From NCBI RefSeq assembly GCF_937616625.2, contig NC_065577.1, forward strand, positions 4,753,001-4,817,000: DNA of 64,000 nt, written 5' to 3'. This DNA is from Mercurialis annua (Eukaryota; Streptophyta; Magnoliopsida; Malpighiales; Euphorbiaceae). The translations under genes and the position numbers were made by a program. This document shows positions 1 through 10,222 of this stretch, piece after piece (within the stretch, counting starts at the first letter, position 1; the number at the start of each line of letters is the position of its first letter). The notes below the pieces were generated by a model, which was not told where the DNA came from, did not search any database, and was given only the letters and a program-made list of their open reading frames with translations.

Positions 1-966
1 AATTATGGTCGGAAAGGAGTAATGGCATGGAATCAAAGTTATTTGCCGTACCAAAACATTAACTACAATTGTGATATTTGTGGGAATTTTAATCATACCA
101 GAGATGAGTGTCCCGAACTCTATCCGGAGTGGAATGAGCATGTTGACTATGTGGGTGATCAATGGCAAGCTAGTGACCCTTATTCCGACGTGTATGATCC
201 GGGGTGGCACAACCCTCCGAACTATGGTTGGAGCAACAATTGGGAGAACTTCAATGAAAACTTGAACTTCGATTCAAGCTATCACCCACATCAAAACCAA
301 TGTGACCTCAATTCCAATTTTGGCAATGAACCACAACAATCACATGGTTTTCAACAAGATGAAATGTTTGATGAATCTAGCAAAATCGACAAGATCATGG
401 AGTTGTTAGATAGAATGGAGGTACAACATGAAATTCAATCTACACATCTCCATAACCTAGAGATACAAGTTACTCGGTTAGCTAGTGATTTGCAAGAGAC
501 AAACCAAGAAGGATTACTAGCCGAAATTGAAGCTCCTCCAACACAACATGCTATGGCCATAGAGTTGAAAGATGATGATTCTTTAGTAGAACATCCTCCC
601 ACAAAAGTTCACATAGAGATCGAAAGAGAAAGGTGTGAGGATGTTGAACTTGAAGCTCCAATTTCCAAGCCACTTACTTGTCCCAAGAGTGTAAATGATG
701 AAAGTAAGGAGAAATTTGGTATTACGGTACCCTACGAGGAATTCAACAAATCCTTTGATTATAAAGATCCATTCTTAGAGGGGTTTGACTCCGAGTATGA
801 TGGAAACAATACCAAGTATATGAAGATGCTCCATACTCCTCATGTTCATTATTTTAGAGTACAAGCATACTTCATATCACATGAGCTTTATTTGAAAGAG
901 CCAACACGGAAAAAAAGGGAGAAGATGCTACCAAGACGGCTTCCACATGTTAGGTTGTATTTTTAA
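1..966 (+). CDS. Gag-like protein of a gypsy element, 5' partial
   Basis: The reading frame is open from base 1, so the true start lies upstream; the first ATG in the window is at 22. Counting from that ATG, residues 17-29 hold a zinc-knuckle-like CDICGNFNHTRDEC motif. A Tyr/Asn/Trp-rich stretch follows (YSDVYDPGWHNPPNYGW) that is typical of plant gypsy Gag C-termini. Next comes a short amphipathic coiled-coil-like segment (about residues 124-165) and an acidic region. The ORF ends in a basic tail (KKREKMLPRRLPHVRLYF). Gag proteins form the particle that packages element RNA. No protease or pol domain follows in any frame before the LTR. The ending is a normal TAA rather than a frameshift into pol, which supports a gag-only design. 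Confidence 0.75.
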   Translation, partial: NYGRKGVMAWNQSYLPYQNINYNCDICGNFNHTRDECPELYPEWNEHVDYVGDQWQASDPYSDVYDPGWHNPPNYGWSNNWENFNENLNFDSSYHPHQNQCDLNSNFGNEPQQSHGFQQDEMFDESSKIDKIMELLDRMEVQHEIQSTHLHNLEIQVTRLASDLQETNQEGLLAEIEAPPTQHAMAIELKDDDSLVEHPPTKVHIEIERERCEDVELEAPISKPLTCPKSVNDESKEKFGITVPYEEFNKSFDYKDPFLEGFDSEYDGNNTKYMKMLHTPHVHYFRVQAYFISHELYLKEPTRKKREKMLPRRLPHVRLYF

Positions 967-2756
967 CAACCTTACGCAAAGAGTCTAGCTTTGGACTCCA
1001 ACTAAAGCGCACTCGGGAGGCAATCCCGAGAGGTTCGATTTCTTTTCTTGTCATTTATCTTTTGTTATTTATTTTTAGTGTTTCATTTATGTTATTTTGC
1101 GTTTGATTAAAAAAGATTTTATTCTCTAACCCAAACTCATGCAATTTTCATATATGTTTTATTTCTTAGCATTGAGGGCATTGTTTAGAAATAGTGTGAG
1201 GAGGGTTGGAAAATTGAATCTCGTTTGTGTTTAGATTGTTTTAGGTTGTTTTTATGTGTTTATGCTTTTATGTGTTTATTTAGTTTAAATGTTTTAGGAT
1301 GTTTGTGTTATTTTAGGTTGGGATTTTGGTGCCTTTAGTGCATGAAGCATTTGCTTAATTTTGTAAGCATGTTATCTAAGTTGAATGAAATGTTTGAACC
1401 GTATTAATTGTCAATTTTTCGGTTAATGAATGCTTAAAATGATGCTTCTCGAGTAAACAATTTTTGGTGATGCTTGCCTAATGAAATGCCAATCGTATGA
1501 CATGATTCGATAGTATTAGGGTGAACTCACTTGTGAGCAATTTTTGCCCTCGATGCATGCTTGATTTAGCTTGATGCGGATTCATGATATGTATGTCATA
1601 AAATTATGTAATTTTCAAAATTTGGGTATGCTTGGCATGGTTGATGTAGTTTCTAGTACATGGCAAAAACACACATTTTTCATTGATTAAATATTTTGAG
1701 CCTACATTTCTTGTTGTGTTTTGCATGCTTAGTCCTAAAACTTGCTCGGTGTCCGTTCAAGATTGCATTGTTGAGTTTTTGGCAATTAGATGAGTATGAC
1801 AATTAGGATTACACATTTCTTTAAACCACTTAAAAGCCTACCTTTTTACCCCTAGATAACACAAACTTGAGCCTAAGACCTTTCTTGTTTTTAAACCACA
1901 TTTTCACACATTTAACCTTTCAAAAATTTACCTCTTTAAACACCACATTTGACTTGATTGACTTTAATGTAAGAAACACTTGATCCTAACTTGATGAAAA
2001 GAAAAAGAAAAGTGCACAAAATGCCTTAGTAGAAAAGAAAGAAAATCAAAACAAAGAAAGAATAAAGAAAGTTTAGAAAAAAAAAGAGAAAAAGAAAGAA
2101 AAAGAAGTTGAATGCAAAAGAATAAATAGAGGCATGAAAAAGAAGAAAATGTTCACATTGTGCAAAATTCCAAGTTAGATCAATTTGATATATTTTGTGA
2201 GTTAGTCATCAAGTTATTTGTTTAACCAAAAAATTTACCTTTCTACCTACCCTAACCCTTAGCCTCATTACAACCCAATAAAGTCCATATGATAATTGTC
2301 GGAAACCGAACTAAGTAGTGGAGTCCGGACTATGAGCAAGCCTATGGTGACTTTGCATGCATTCTTTTACACCTTGATCTTTTGAGTGAGTGAAATCTAG
2401 AGAGGATTATTCCATTGCTTAATACTTAAGAACTATGACATGTTTTGCCCAAGTTAGCTTGTGATAAATTTGTGTACATGTCCCGCATATGATAGCAACC
2501 TCGAGATGTAAATTGTTTTGTTAAAGTGCTTGCGTGATTGTAGTCTTAATGTCATCGGATCATGTTATTATAATTGCATTCCTCATTTGTTTGCATCACT
2601 CTTATTTATCGGTTCTTGAAGCATTTGGTTGAGTATTCATTGGTTGAAATGCAATGTTTGATACATGTTCAAGTATGAGTTTATTAGTTAGCATGTGTTC
2701 TTAAGTAAGATTCATTTCTTGCTTGGGGACAAGCAAGGGTTTAGTGTGAGGAGGTT
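967..2756 (+). other. Non-coding internal region of the gypsy element
   Basis: No ORF of note. Seen directly: a perfect 7-bp stem hairpin at 1012-1030 (CTCGGGA/TCCCGAG); a polypurine-like tract GTGTGAGGAGGG near 1195-1206; an A/G-rich stretch of about 150 bp at roughly 1993-2145; and a second, terminal tract GTGTGAGGAGG at about 2744-2754 directly before the LTR. The terminal tract is the expected primer for plus-strand synthesis. The inner copy may be a second primer or a trace of an earlier internal duplication. Confidence 0.6.
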
Positions 2757-4409
2757 TGATAGGAGTAGAAATACTCCTATTTTCTATGTCGGTTTTGGTC
2801 TTTCTAATATGCTTTTATTGCTATAATTGAGCTATTTTGGGTCTTATTGTGTGTTTTAGTATTTCAGGTTAAATACATGGAAATCAATGAGTTTTGGGTT
2901 TAATTTGAGCATTCCGAAGGTTTCCGAAGCAAAGAGACGCCGAAAGCACATTTGCAAATCTGAAAATCTGACCCCGCTGCACTAATTGAAGAATTTGGAC
3001 CAGTAAGAGACTTCCAATGAATTTGTGTTCTTCATAAGAAATAAAGTAGACATCTTAAGCTTTCCAGGGGTTCAAAAACCAACTCATTTGGAGGTTTCTA
3101 CAGCGAGTTATGAAGTTTTGAAGTCAGTGTTTGTGCAGCAGAAATAGTGTCTCTTTCAAGACAACTTTTGTGCATGTCTCGATCGAGAACCTCACCTTCT
3201 CGATCGAGAAGCAAGGCAAAAAATGGCAGAGAATTGGAAAATCTTGCTTCTCGATCGAGAAGCTGACTTTAATGAAGCTTCTCGATCGAGAAGTGAAGAA
3301 AACTCAGAAAAAGTCCAAATTTCGAGTTTAGAGCTTAGCTTGGAACATTTCCTTATTAAGCCCAACAAAGCTTGTACTAGAATATTTTATATTTCCTCTT
3401 TTGATTTTGCCTATATAAGGCACCTTATCTCTCAACTTTAGGGTATCACTTATTATGTTACAACACTTTTAGTCATCTTTTAGGAGTAGAATAACTTAGG
3501 GTTTTGTGCCTCCATAGTTTCCACCATTGTTGGTGCTTGGAAGCTTTTATTGCTTTGTAAGAACAAGATTTACCTATTGAATACAAGCTTTTATCTTTGA
3601 TTCTTCATTTTCTTCTTTATGATTTATTGTTCTTCATTTAAGGTAATCATTCTCACTTTTGTTATGTTAATTAATTATTGCTTAGTTGTTGCTTTAACTT
3701 TAATCATGAGTATATAAACTCCTAGTCTAGGGGTTGTTATGATTGCCATGTTTAATTGCTAGATGATTGGTTAGGGTAGTATGGGTTAGAGTTTTGTTGT
3801 GTTTATTAGTCTTAATGCCTAGATTAAGTTGGCCTCTTAATCTTTGATTAGTGTTTGATTAGTGAGGGCGAGAGTTAAACTAATCAAATAGACCTAGTTA
3901 AGCATAAGCTTAAGACCTAGATGCACGAGAGTGATTTAGGGATTTAGCGGTTGTTTGAGTTTGCGGATTAATCGGATTGAGTGGTGTAGTCGACATTCAA
4001 TTGCACGAGAGTGAGTTGGATTTCGACTTATTAATCAATTGCCGGTTCTTCGACTTCCGGCTCGAGAGAGCGGATTTAGATACCTTAGAATGGCTTGACC
4101 CAAACCAATACGCGTATACCCAACCTATCTACCTAGGAATTGCTTTATCATGATTACCAACCCTTAGGCGCTTTTAATTATCGTTTTTAATCCGTTAATC
4201 AATTAGTTGTTTGTTGTTGCATTTCTTTAATTGTTTAGTGATTGGTTGCTTGAGTTTATTTCCGTAGTGTTACTTCAACCCCAATTACTCGTTTGCTATC
4301 CGGATTGAATTTCAAGATCGATTTCGCTCACTTTAAACCTCTCATCCTTGTGGGTTCGACAACCCGGACTTAAAGTCCACTTTATTACGAGTTGGCATTT
4401 TTGCTAACA
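2757..4409 (+). repeat. 3' LTR of the gypsy element (1653 bp)
   Basis: The LTR starts TGATAGGAGTAG directly after the polypurine tract and ends TTGCTAACA. It has a TATA box (TATATAAG) at 3412. Four copies of a CTCGATCGAG-centred palindrome lie at 3178-3187, 3196-3211, 3246-3263 and 3278-3293, upstream of that TATA box. The 3' half holds CACGAGAGTG twice (about 3925 and 4003) and GGCTCGAGAGAGCGG at about 4060. The same start, TATA position and 3' motifs recur in the solo LTRs at 56046 and 62114, so the three belong to related families. It ends 159 bp before the ATG of the first F-box gene. Confidence 0.8.
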
Positions 4410-4568
4410 GTAGGCTTGGCTTTTAATTACTACTCTTATTTTAATTAAACTCATAAAATACAAGTGAGACTCCATTTTCATTTTAACCTCACTTCATTAT
4501 AATTTCAACACAATCTCACAACTCTCCAAGAAAACCCTTCTCTAAATTCTTGTGTTGTAGTTCATACA

Positions 4569-5666
4569 ATGTCAGATCATCTCTCTGAAGAAGTAGTAGC
4601 TGAAATCTTGAAGAGACAGTCAGTCAAATCTCTACTACAATGCAGAAGTGTGTGCAAATCATGGTATTCTCTAATCACAAACCCTACTTTCATTTCCCTT
4701 CACATAGCTCACACCACTCAAGCCAACAAACCCTACCTCCTTGTCAAGAAAAACCAAACATATCCTGTAAAACCACATTTTGTGTTGCAAACTGATAATG
4801 AGTCATTTAGTGAGTGTAAACAACTGGGCGAGTATCGAAATGCTGTAGACATAGCCGGTTCATGTCATGGTTTGGTTTGTTTGTCTGATGGAATGAATAA
4901 TCGTCTGATTGTATGGAACCCGGCAATTGGAGAGTTTATTACAACCTCTTTAAGAGAGCTTTGCGACGGTAGTACTCATTTTGTTGGATTTGGGTTTGAT
5001 AGCAAGAACAATTCCTATAAAGTCGTTAGGATTGCTTATATAAATAAGATTTTTAAAGAAGGACTCATCCAACCGTTTGTTGAGATTTTTGAACTCAACT
5101 CCAATGCTTGGAAAACCATTACTGTCAAGAATCTAAATTATAATCTTTATAATTCTGATTATTCTGCTTATTTAAATGGTGCTGTTCACTGGTTTGCAAA
5201 GATATATTGGAAGATTGGTAGAAGAATGATGATAGCTTCATTTGATTTGAGCACCGAAGTATTTGAAGAGTTGATGTTCCCTAATGCCCTAGCTGAATCA
5301 AGTGATCCTCATCTTTCTTTATCGGTGTACCGCCAGTCATTAACTCTTATACACTATGAAGAATTTATATTTTATGACGAGTCTTGCATAAGTTATACAA
5401 AATGTTCTATTTGGGTGATGAAAGAGTATGGTGCAGTAGAATCTTGGACTAAACTATTTAACATAGATTTACCAAATCCTGGAGGTTTGATGAGGGTGCT
5501 AAGCTTTCAACGGCATGGTGGAATCCTTATTGAGGATGGTAATGGTGAGATAGGTTCTTATGACCCCGAGACACAAAGGGTCACCCCTCTTTACTTCGAT
5601 GGAAACATCTTCGAAATGCATTCTTACATAGAGAGCCTTGTTTTACTCAAGAACAGAATCAATTAG
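4569..5666 (+). CDS. F-box protein with type 1 F-box-associated domain (copy 1)
   Basis: The protein is 365 aa from one exon. An N-terminal F-box (about residues 2-45, ending SVCKSWYSLITNPTF) is followed by an FBA-type region (about 90-330) with the family marker LIVWNPAIGEF and a central FGFDSKNNSYKVVRI. F-box proteins of this CPR1/At3g06240-like family bind SKP1 through the F-box and present targets to the SCF ubiquitin ligase; the target here is unknown. The F-box core reads KRQSVKSLL where the other copies in this window read KRLPVKSLL or similar, so the conserved Leu-Pro is lost and SKP1 binding may be weakened. The ATG context (caATGTCAG) matches the other copies. The gypsy LTR ends 159 bp upstream, so the promoter is short or LTR-supplied. 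Confidence 0.92.
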   Translation: MSDHLSEEVVAEILKRQSVKSLLQCRSVCKSWYSLITNPTFISLHIAHTTQANKPYLLVKKNQTYPVKPHFVLQTDNESFSECKQLGEYRNAVDIAGSCHGLVCLSDGMNNRLIVWNPAIGEFITTSLRELCDGSTHFVGFGFDSKNNSYKVVRIAYINKIFKEGLIQPFVEIFELNSNAWKTITVKNLNYNLYNSDYSAYLNGAVHWFAKIYWKIGRRMMIASFDLSTEVFEELMFPNALAESSDPHLSLSVYRQSLTLIHYEEFIFYDESCISYTKCSIWVMKEYGAVESWTKLFNIDLPNPGGLMRVLSFQRHGGILIEDGNGEIGSYDPETQRVTPLYFDGNIFEMHSYIESLVLLKNRIN

Positions 5667-6512
5667 AAGCTTAAAGCAAGCGTAGAAGAGCAAGAGTGGA
5701 CCCAAGTTATCTATTCGAGACATGCATTGCTCAAGTAGGTTTAACTTTATATATTTATGTCTTTTGTTTTTACTGATCATGACACTATAAATAGCTAAAT
5801 TAACTGTCTTTTTGATGAATTGTATGATATCTTTGTAACTGAATATTAGGTATCGTTGATTCATGTTATGGCTTGATCTATGTACTGTCTTAATGAAAGT
5901 TTGTCTATTTATTTGAGGGTGTGTGTGTGAAATGACTTCAAAATGATTATTGTCTATCTATTATGAGTTGATAAATGATACGTCTCTTTCTCCAAGTTGA
6001 TGGTTCTAGATCATATTCATGCAGGCAGGACTATTGGTTTCAAAATTAAAAAATTTACTGTCCATGGCTTTGGTTCTCATTCTTGCTTGAATGAGGAATT
6101 TAAATGAGCTAAATGAGAAATTTAAAGAAATGACGGTTCCTGATTCATTAGTGCTCTCTGAAATCTTCCATTCGTTTTCTATGTGTGGCCGATCACTTGC
6201 TACATGTATTATAGAAATTTGATAAGCAATTGTATCATGGTTATAGGGTTTTTTTTCTTTCGAAAATTGAATACTTATGGTAGAGAACAATCTTTGAACA
6301 TTCTAATTACTAATCATGGTACATATACGCGCACACTGTCTCTCATCAGTGAAATACAATCTTGTAACTTCCATTAGACAAGCAAAAAACACATTACACA
6401 TTAGCACCAGCCAGCATGGCCAGTTCTTTGCATCCTTCTTTATCCCTACATGATAATTAGGAAATCAAGATTGTGTCGGAAGCAGAAACTAATAGCAATC
6501 ATAACAGAAAAA
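5667..6512 (+). other. 3' flank of F-box copy 1 with F-box relic
   Basis: The first 100 bp (GCTCAAGTAGGTTTAACTT near 5730) match the 3' flanks of the other F-box copies, so this is shared 3' UTR-type sequence. Around 5846-5885 and 6030-6090 short stretches resemble the GSCNGLV and YLNG parts of the same F-box family, out of frame and broken. They also match the flank of copy 2. No open gene is seen. Confidence 0.5.
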
Positions 6513-6748
6513 GATGGCTGTAACAATGTGTTCCTGACATGGAACGATTTATGGAAGCAGTGAGCAACTCTGTTTATGCCCAATTCAGGTAATTCAAACT
6601 AAACTACATTGTCTAAACTTATTCATCCTTCTATCAGTAACACATTTAACTTTTTTCAGGCCAGAGGCTCATTATTATAAATGTTCTATCTACTATCCTC
6701 ACTTTTATGGCTATTGGTGGGTTTCCGTCTTTTGTCGAGGAAATGAAG
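6513..6748 (+). pseudogene. ABCG transporter relic (pieces of exons 1 and 7)
   Basis: At 6513-6560 the frame reads DGCNNVFLTWNDLWKQ then stop, matching [14 protein letters not shown] of the ABCG gene at 25063. At 6660-6748 a piece reads [17 protein letters not shown], matching exon 7 of that gene ([17 protein letters not shown]). It keeps the upstream AG and downstream GT splice signals at the same places. The exons between are missing. This is a deleted duplicate of the ABCG locus lying behind F-box copy 1; it cannot make a transporter. Confidence 0.7.
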
Positions 6749-6906
6749 GTATTTATTCCGCAAAATTTGTTTCTATCTGAGCTAGATTAGTGATTAAATA
6801 ATCAACGGATTCATTTCATATGAAGGTATAAACTTCTGCTTAAGTACTATTGCATTTTAGATATTCTTTTTTTCATTTTTTATTAATGTACTCGAAATAT
6901 CAGAGT

Positions 6907-7267
6907 TCCGGAGAATTTAAGACTAATTTAGCTTATGTAACCAAACTGAATAAATTGGATACATCTGCAATGATGTATAACTCGAACTCTCTAAGAAAGC
7001 AAGTTTATTTGCTACGAAAAAGGGAAATGCTTAAGTTGCCAATTAGTGATGATGATTACGTGTTAGTGAATTTCTAAGGCATCCTCTTGGAATTGAGGCT
7101 ATGTTAAACACGAAGACTATGGAAAATTTTGAACCCATTGGTGCCAATACATATAGGTTTTTTATTTTGCCAGAAATTCAAATACCAAATTTTGAAGCTG
7201 CTCTGTTCTTGATCTTAGAGTCACCCCAACACAAGAAGATTGTACTGTTGAGATGCTTTCTTGCAAG
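6907..7267 (+). pseudogene. Frameshifted fragment resembling a plant DUF1997-type protein
   Basis: One frame runs to a stop at 7077. From about 7063 a neighbouring frame continues with SEFLRHPLGIEAMLNTKTM and ENFEPIGANTYRF, ending at a GT donor-like site at 7268. The pattern (hydrophobic FLxHPxGIEAxLNT, then ANTYR, then an LPxIxIxNFEA-like stretch) reminds me of the plant DUF1997 family of unknown function, from memory and unverified. A one-base shift breaks the frame at the join, and no start or downstream exon is evident, so this is called a pseudogene fragment. Confidence 0.35.
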
Positions 7268-7889
7268 GTAATTCATCATGAAAAAAGAATTTTTGCTATT
7301 ATTCAGATGTGTAAAACCTTCGGTTGATTTTTGAAAGTACTTTAAGTGAAAAAAGAATTTTTGCGTATTCAGATGTGAAAACCTGATTTGTTGTCCTCTA
7401 TGGATTTTCCCTATGAAAAGAATAGGAGTTTTCATTTCGTACTACATAGTTGAATATTAATGGAAACTTAGGAATAATATTTTGTGTTGGGGTTTCAGGA
7501 TGTTGGACAAGGACCAAACTTGGAGATGAAGAGAAGCCATCATAGTTTCCAGAATCAGTGTCTTGTTCTTACAAGAAGATCAATTTGTAATGCATTCTCT
7601 TTGGCATTTGAATTTGATTTGGTTTAAATGGTATGTATCCTCAACAGATTTTGAGAGCGCATGCCTTCTTGAATGATAATGTTAAAGTGGATTGCAACCC
7701 ATGAAAAAGATGCCGCTACTGCTAGTGTTGCCTCGTCTGTCTAAATCCATCCTTGATCTGAGTAAGCAGGCTGTCATCGGCTGAAAGGTGGCGGTGTCGG
7801 TCAGAGTGGAGGAGCTGGAGGAGTTGATTTTAGATTTGAGTTCATATATGTTTTGAGTGAAGAAGCACAGAGAAAGTTTATAGTTTTAT
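7268..7889. other. No gene recognised; short internal repeats
   Basis: The stretch AAAAAAGAATTTTTGC followed by TATTCAGATGTG occurs twice (about 7279 and 7350) as a small direct repeat. No ORF, TIR or known domain is recognised in the remainder. Confidence 0.3.
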
Positions 7890-8181
7890 GATGGAAGCAC
7901 AACTAGATTCTGGTTAGATTGTTGGGTTGACGAATATTTGGTTTTGATTCATCATGTTATTGTGCAAATCCCAAATAATATGCTGAACATGGCTGTCAAA
8001 GATTATGTTAAGAACGACCGCTCTTGGAACCGGAAAATGTTCTCGCCCTTTTTATCTCAACAAAAGCTGCTACGAATTGCGACAATTTTGCCTCCTTCGC
8101 AAGGTTTAGGGAGGGATAAGCTTTTTTGGGCAAATACTTCTACAACTACATTTTTTTGTACTATTAATAACATTAATATCT
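7890..8181 (+). pseudogene. LINE ORF2 fragment, + strand
   Basis: The frame reads GSTTRFWLDCWVDEYLVL, later VKDYVKNDRSWNRKMF and GRDKLFWAN. This is the spacer between reverse transcriptase and the zinc-binding zf-RVT region of plant LINE ORF2 proteins (RFWxDxW...DxLxW pattern). No catalytic YADD region is present. The next part of an ORF2 appears on the opposite strand at 8802-9665, so one ancestral LINE or two insertions have been rearranged. Confidence 0.65.
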
Positions 8182-8216
8182 AATTAGTATATAAATTAAA
8201 AATGAAGGATTGTTGT

Positions 8217-8367
8217 AAACTCTTTTTCAAATGAAAAGAATACAATTTAATGCTTTTGGGTAGAGATGAAACATAAAAACTCAAAATTGGGTACAAATGG
8301 TGTTTTTACAAGGTCAGGGTATAAACGAAAAAAAATGCAAGGTGGAGTTTTTTTAAGGAATTAAGCC
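8217..8367 (+). repeat. Direct repeat A, first copy (~150 bp)
   Basis: Shares AAACTCTTTTTCAAAT, CTTTTGGGTAG, GATGAAACATAAAAA and GGGTACAAATGGTGTTTTTA in the same order with 9856-10009. The two copies flank the minus-strand LINE fragment. They may be an old duplication or remnants of one element split by the LINE. Confidence 0.65.
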
Positions 8368-8801
8368 AAAAATATACTAAACGTTATTAAACTTTAGTAC
8401 TATTTTAAAAAGATACTCGGGATTGATTCTTTAATGTTAAAGATTTTAATTTATTGATCATCAATTAGTATTTGAATAAAATCTAATAGAACAAGATAGA
8501 TGTGTAACCAAAATTCAGGGGTGACGTGACGATTGTGACAGGATTCTAATTCCACGTCAGCTTTTGTTAGTCATATTTCAGTAAAATATCAACCAATAAT
8601 GGACATTTTAAAGCTCAGTAATTTTAAATAGCCTTTTTGAAATTAATTAGATCAAAATTCTGTAACCTCTTTTTTGAAATTAGATCAAAATTCTGTAACC
8701 TCTAATGTTCTTAAACATATAAATTTTAAACTCTATTTAACATATATTTATATTTCCATTGCATTAGAAATTAAAACTTTATTATTTGATGTGGCTTAAT
8801 A

Positions 8802-9665
8802 ATTTTTTTTTTATTACAGAGCAGATCTGAAAACTAGTAACTCACAGCCCTCTCATAGCTCACACCACAAAGGTCATGATGTAGCCATTTTCGAATTCCA
8901 ACAGGGGCCACTTCAAGCTCATGAACGCCAGGAGGAAGCAGAAAAGTTGGCTTCTCTGTATATGTCAGCAATTGAAACTATTACTTTCTGAAAGGATTTG
9001 TTGGATAGCCCACACCAAATTAGAAAATCTACTCGGGATGTTCGTCTGACTAGATACGAGTTGGAGTACGCCCAAAGTGTCCACTTGGAAACGGAGCTGA
9101 AGGATGTTAAGCTTCTTGGCTATAAGGAGACCTTGATACGACGCCCACAGTTGCCTCCATTATCGTACATATGCCAATATCAACCACCACGAAATACTTC
9201 TGGAGTACTTATCTCTGTTAAAATGATTGCCCCAGCTGCTTGTTACGGTTAACATCGTGAATCTCTCCTGCAATCCGCCATCCCGTAGTTGTACCTTGGT
9301 TAAAGACATGAGAGTTCCGCAAACTCCATAATTTCCAGATTGTTATACCAAAGCAAGAATATCATCCTCCTCTTTTTGAGATCAGTTGCAAGAAAGCCAA
9401 TTAGACAAAGGCATTTTGAAGAATCCCCCTCCAATTGAACACAAAGTACCAAACTTGCTTGGAGAAAATACAATCTTGAAAAACATGCAGAATACCCTCA
9501 GTGTGCTGCTTACATCGACTACACCTGGAGCTCATAGCAATATGCTTGTGGGCTCTTTCAGAATTTGTCAAGAGACGATTCTGGAAAACCAACCAAAGAA
9601 ACAACCGGATACGCTGAGGGCCTTCCCATCTCAACACCACCATTGGTGCTCCATTATCACCTGGT
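8802..9665 (-). mobile_element. 5'-truncated LINE, 3' end of ORF2, minus strand
   Basis: Read on the minus strand from 9643: a zf-RVT region (RWEGPQRIRLFLWLVFQNRL, CSRC ... HVFQDCIFSKQVW), then RNase H-like pieces at about 9000-8880 (IADIYREANFSAS, then in another frame ELEVAPVGIRKWLHHDLC). Stops and frameshifts are frequent. A poly(T) run on the + strand at about 8803-8813 is the complement of its poly(A) tail. Plant LINEs copy themselves by target-primed reverse transcription; this copy is dead. ORF-like stretches on the + strand here are shadows. Confidence 0.7.
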
Positions 9666-9855
9666 AGGCTGATTAAAAATAATATTTTTTTTTAATTTTT
9701 TTAAAAAATATTTCCGACAAAAAAATTAAAAATAATAATAATTTTTTTATTATTTTATTAAATTAAAAAAGTTAATTAATTATTTGGATGTATTTGATTA
9801 TATTTTAAGTTTAAGGATTTATTTGTATTTTTAAAAATAGAAAAAAGTATCTTTT

Positions 9856-10009
9856 AAACTCTTTTTCAAATAAAAAAAAAGTATAATTTAATACTTTTGG
9901 GTAGGGATGAAACATAAAAATCTAAATTTGGGTACAAATGGTGTTTTTATAAGATCAGAGTATAAACAAAGAAAAAGTACAAGGTGGGTGTTTTTTAAGA
10001 AATTAAACC
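9856..10009 (+). repeat. Direct repeat A, second copy
   Basis: Partner of 8217-8367 (see there), with scattered substitutions and small indels, so the duplication is not recent. The preceding 9666-9855 is AT-rich and without features. Confidence 0.65.
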
Positions 10010-10222
10010 TATATTTTTTTCATCCAAAATTCATATTTCACAATATGAGGGTCATAATTGATAATTAAAAATCATCGGGTGCCAATTTGAAATTCGAGGA
10101 AGATATTAAGGTCGTTTCTGTACTTTCCCTTAAGTTCAAACATTTTAACAAACAAGAACTCCAGAGTGTTGTTTATTCAGAGCATTTTCACTTCCAGAGA
10201 AGGAAGATAACAGAGAAGAACA

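Larger units (their letters stand above)
1..4409 (+). mobile_element. 3' part of a Ty3/gypsy LTR retrotransposon, gag-only type
   Basis: The piece holds a gag-like ORF running in from the window edge, about 1.8 kb of non-coding internal DNA, a polypurine tract and a full LTR. No protease, reverse transcriptase, RNase H or integrase motif lies between the gag ORF and the LTR. It therefore looks like a non-autonomous gag-only element (TR-GAG-like) or a pol-deleted derivative. The gag style and the purine-rich 3' internal region resemble plant Athila/Tat-type gypsy elements (family knowledge). The 5' LTR and the left target-site copy lie outside the window, so age and target-site duplication cannot be judged. 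A solo insertion next to an older gag fragment is a less likely alternative. Confidence 0.75.

Noticed and set aside
8998..9667. Two + strand ORFs (84 and 93 aa)
   Set aside because: They are antisense shadows of a LINE ORF2 fragment that makes sense on the minus strand.
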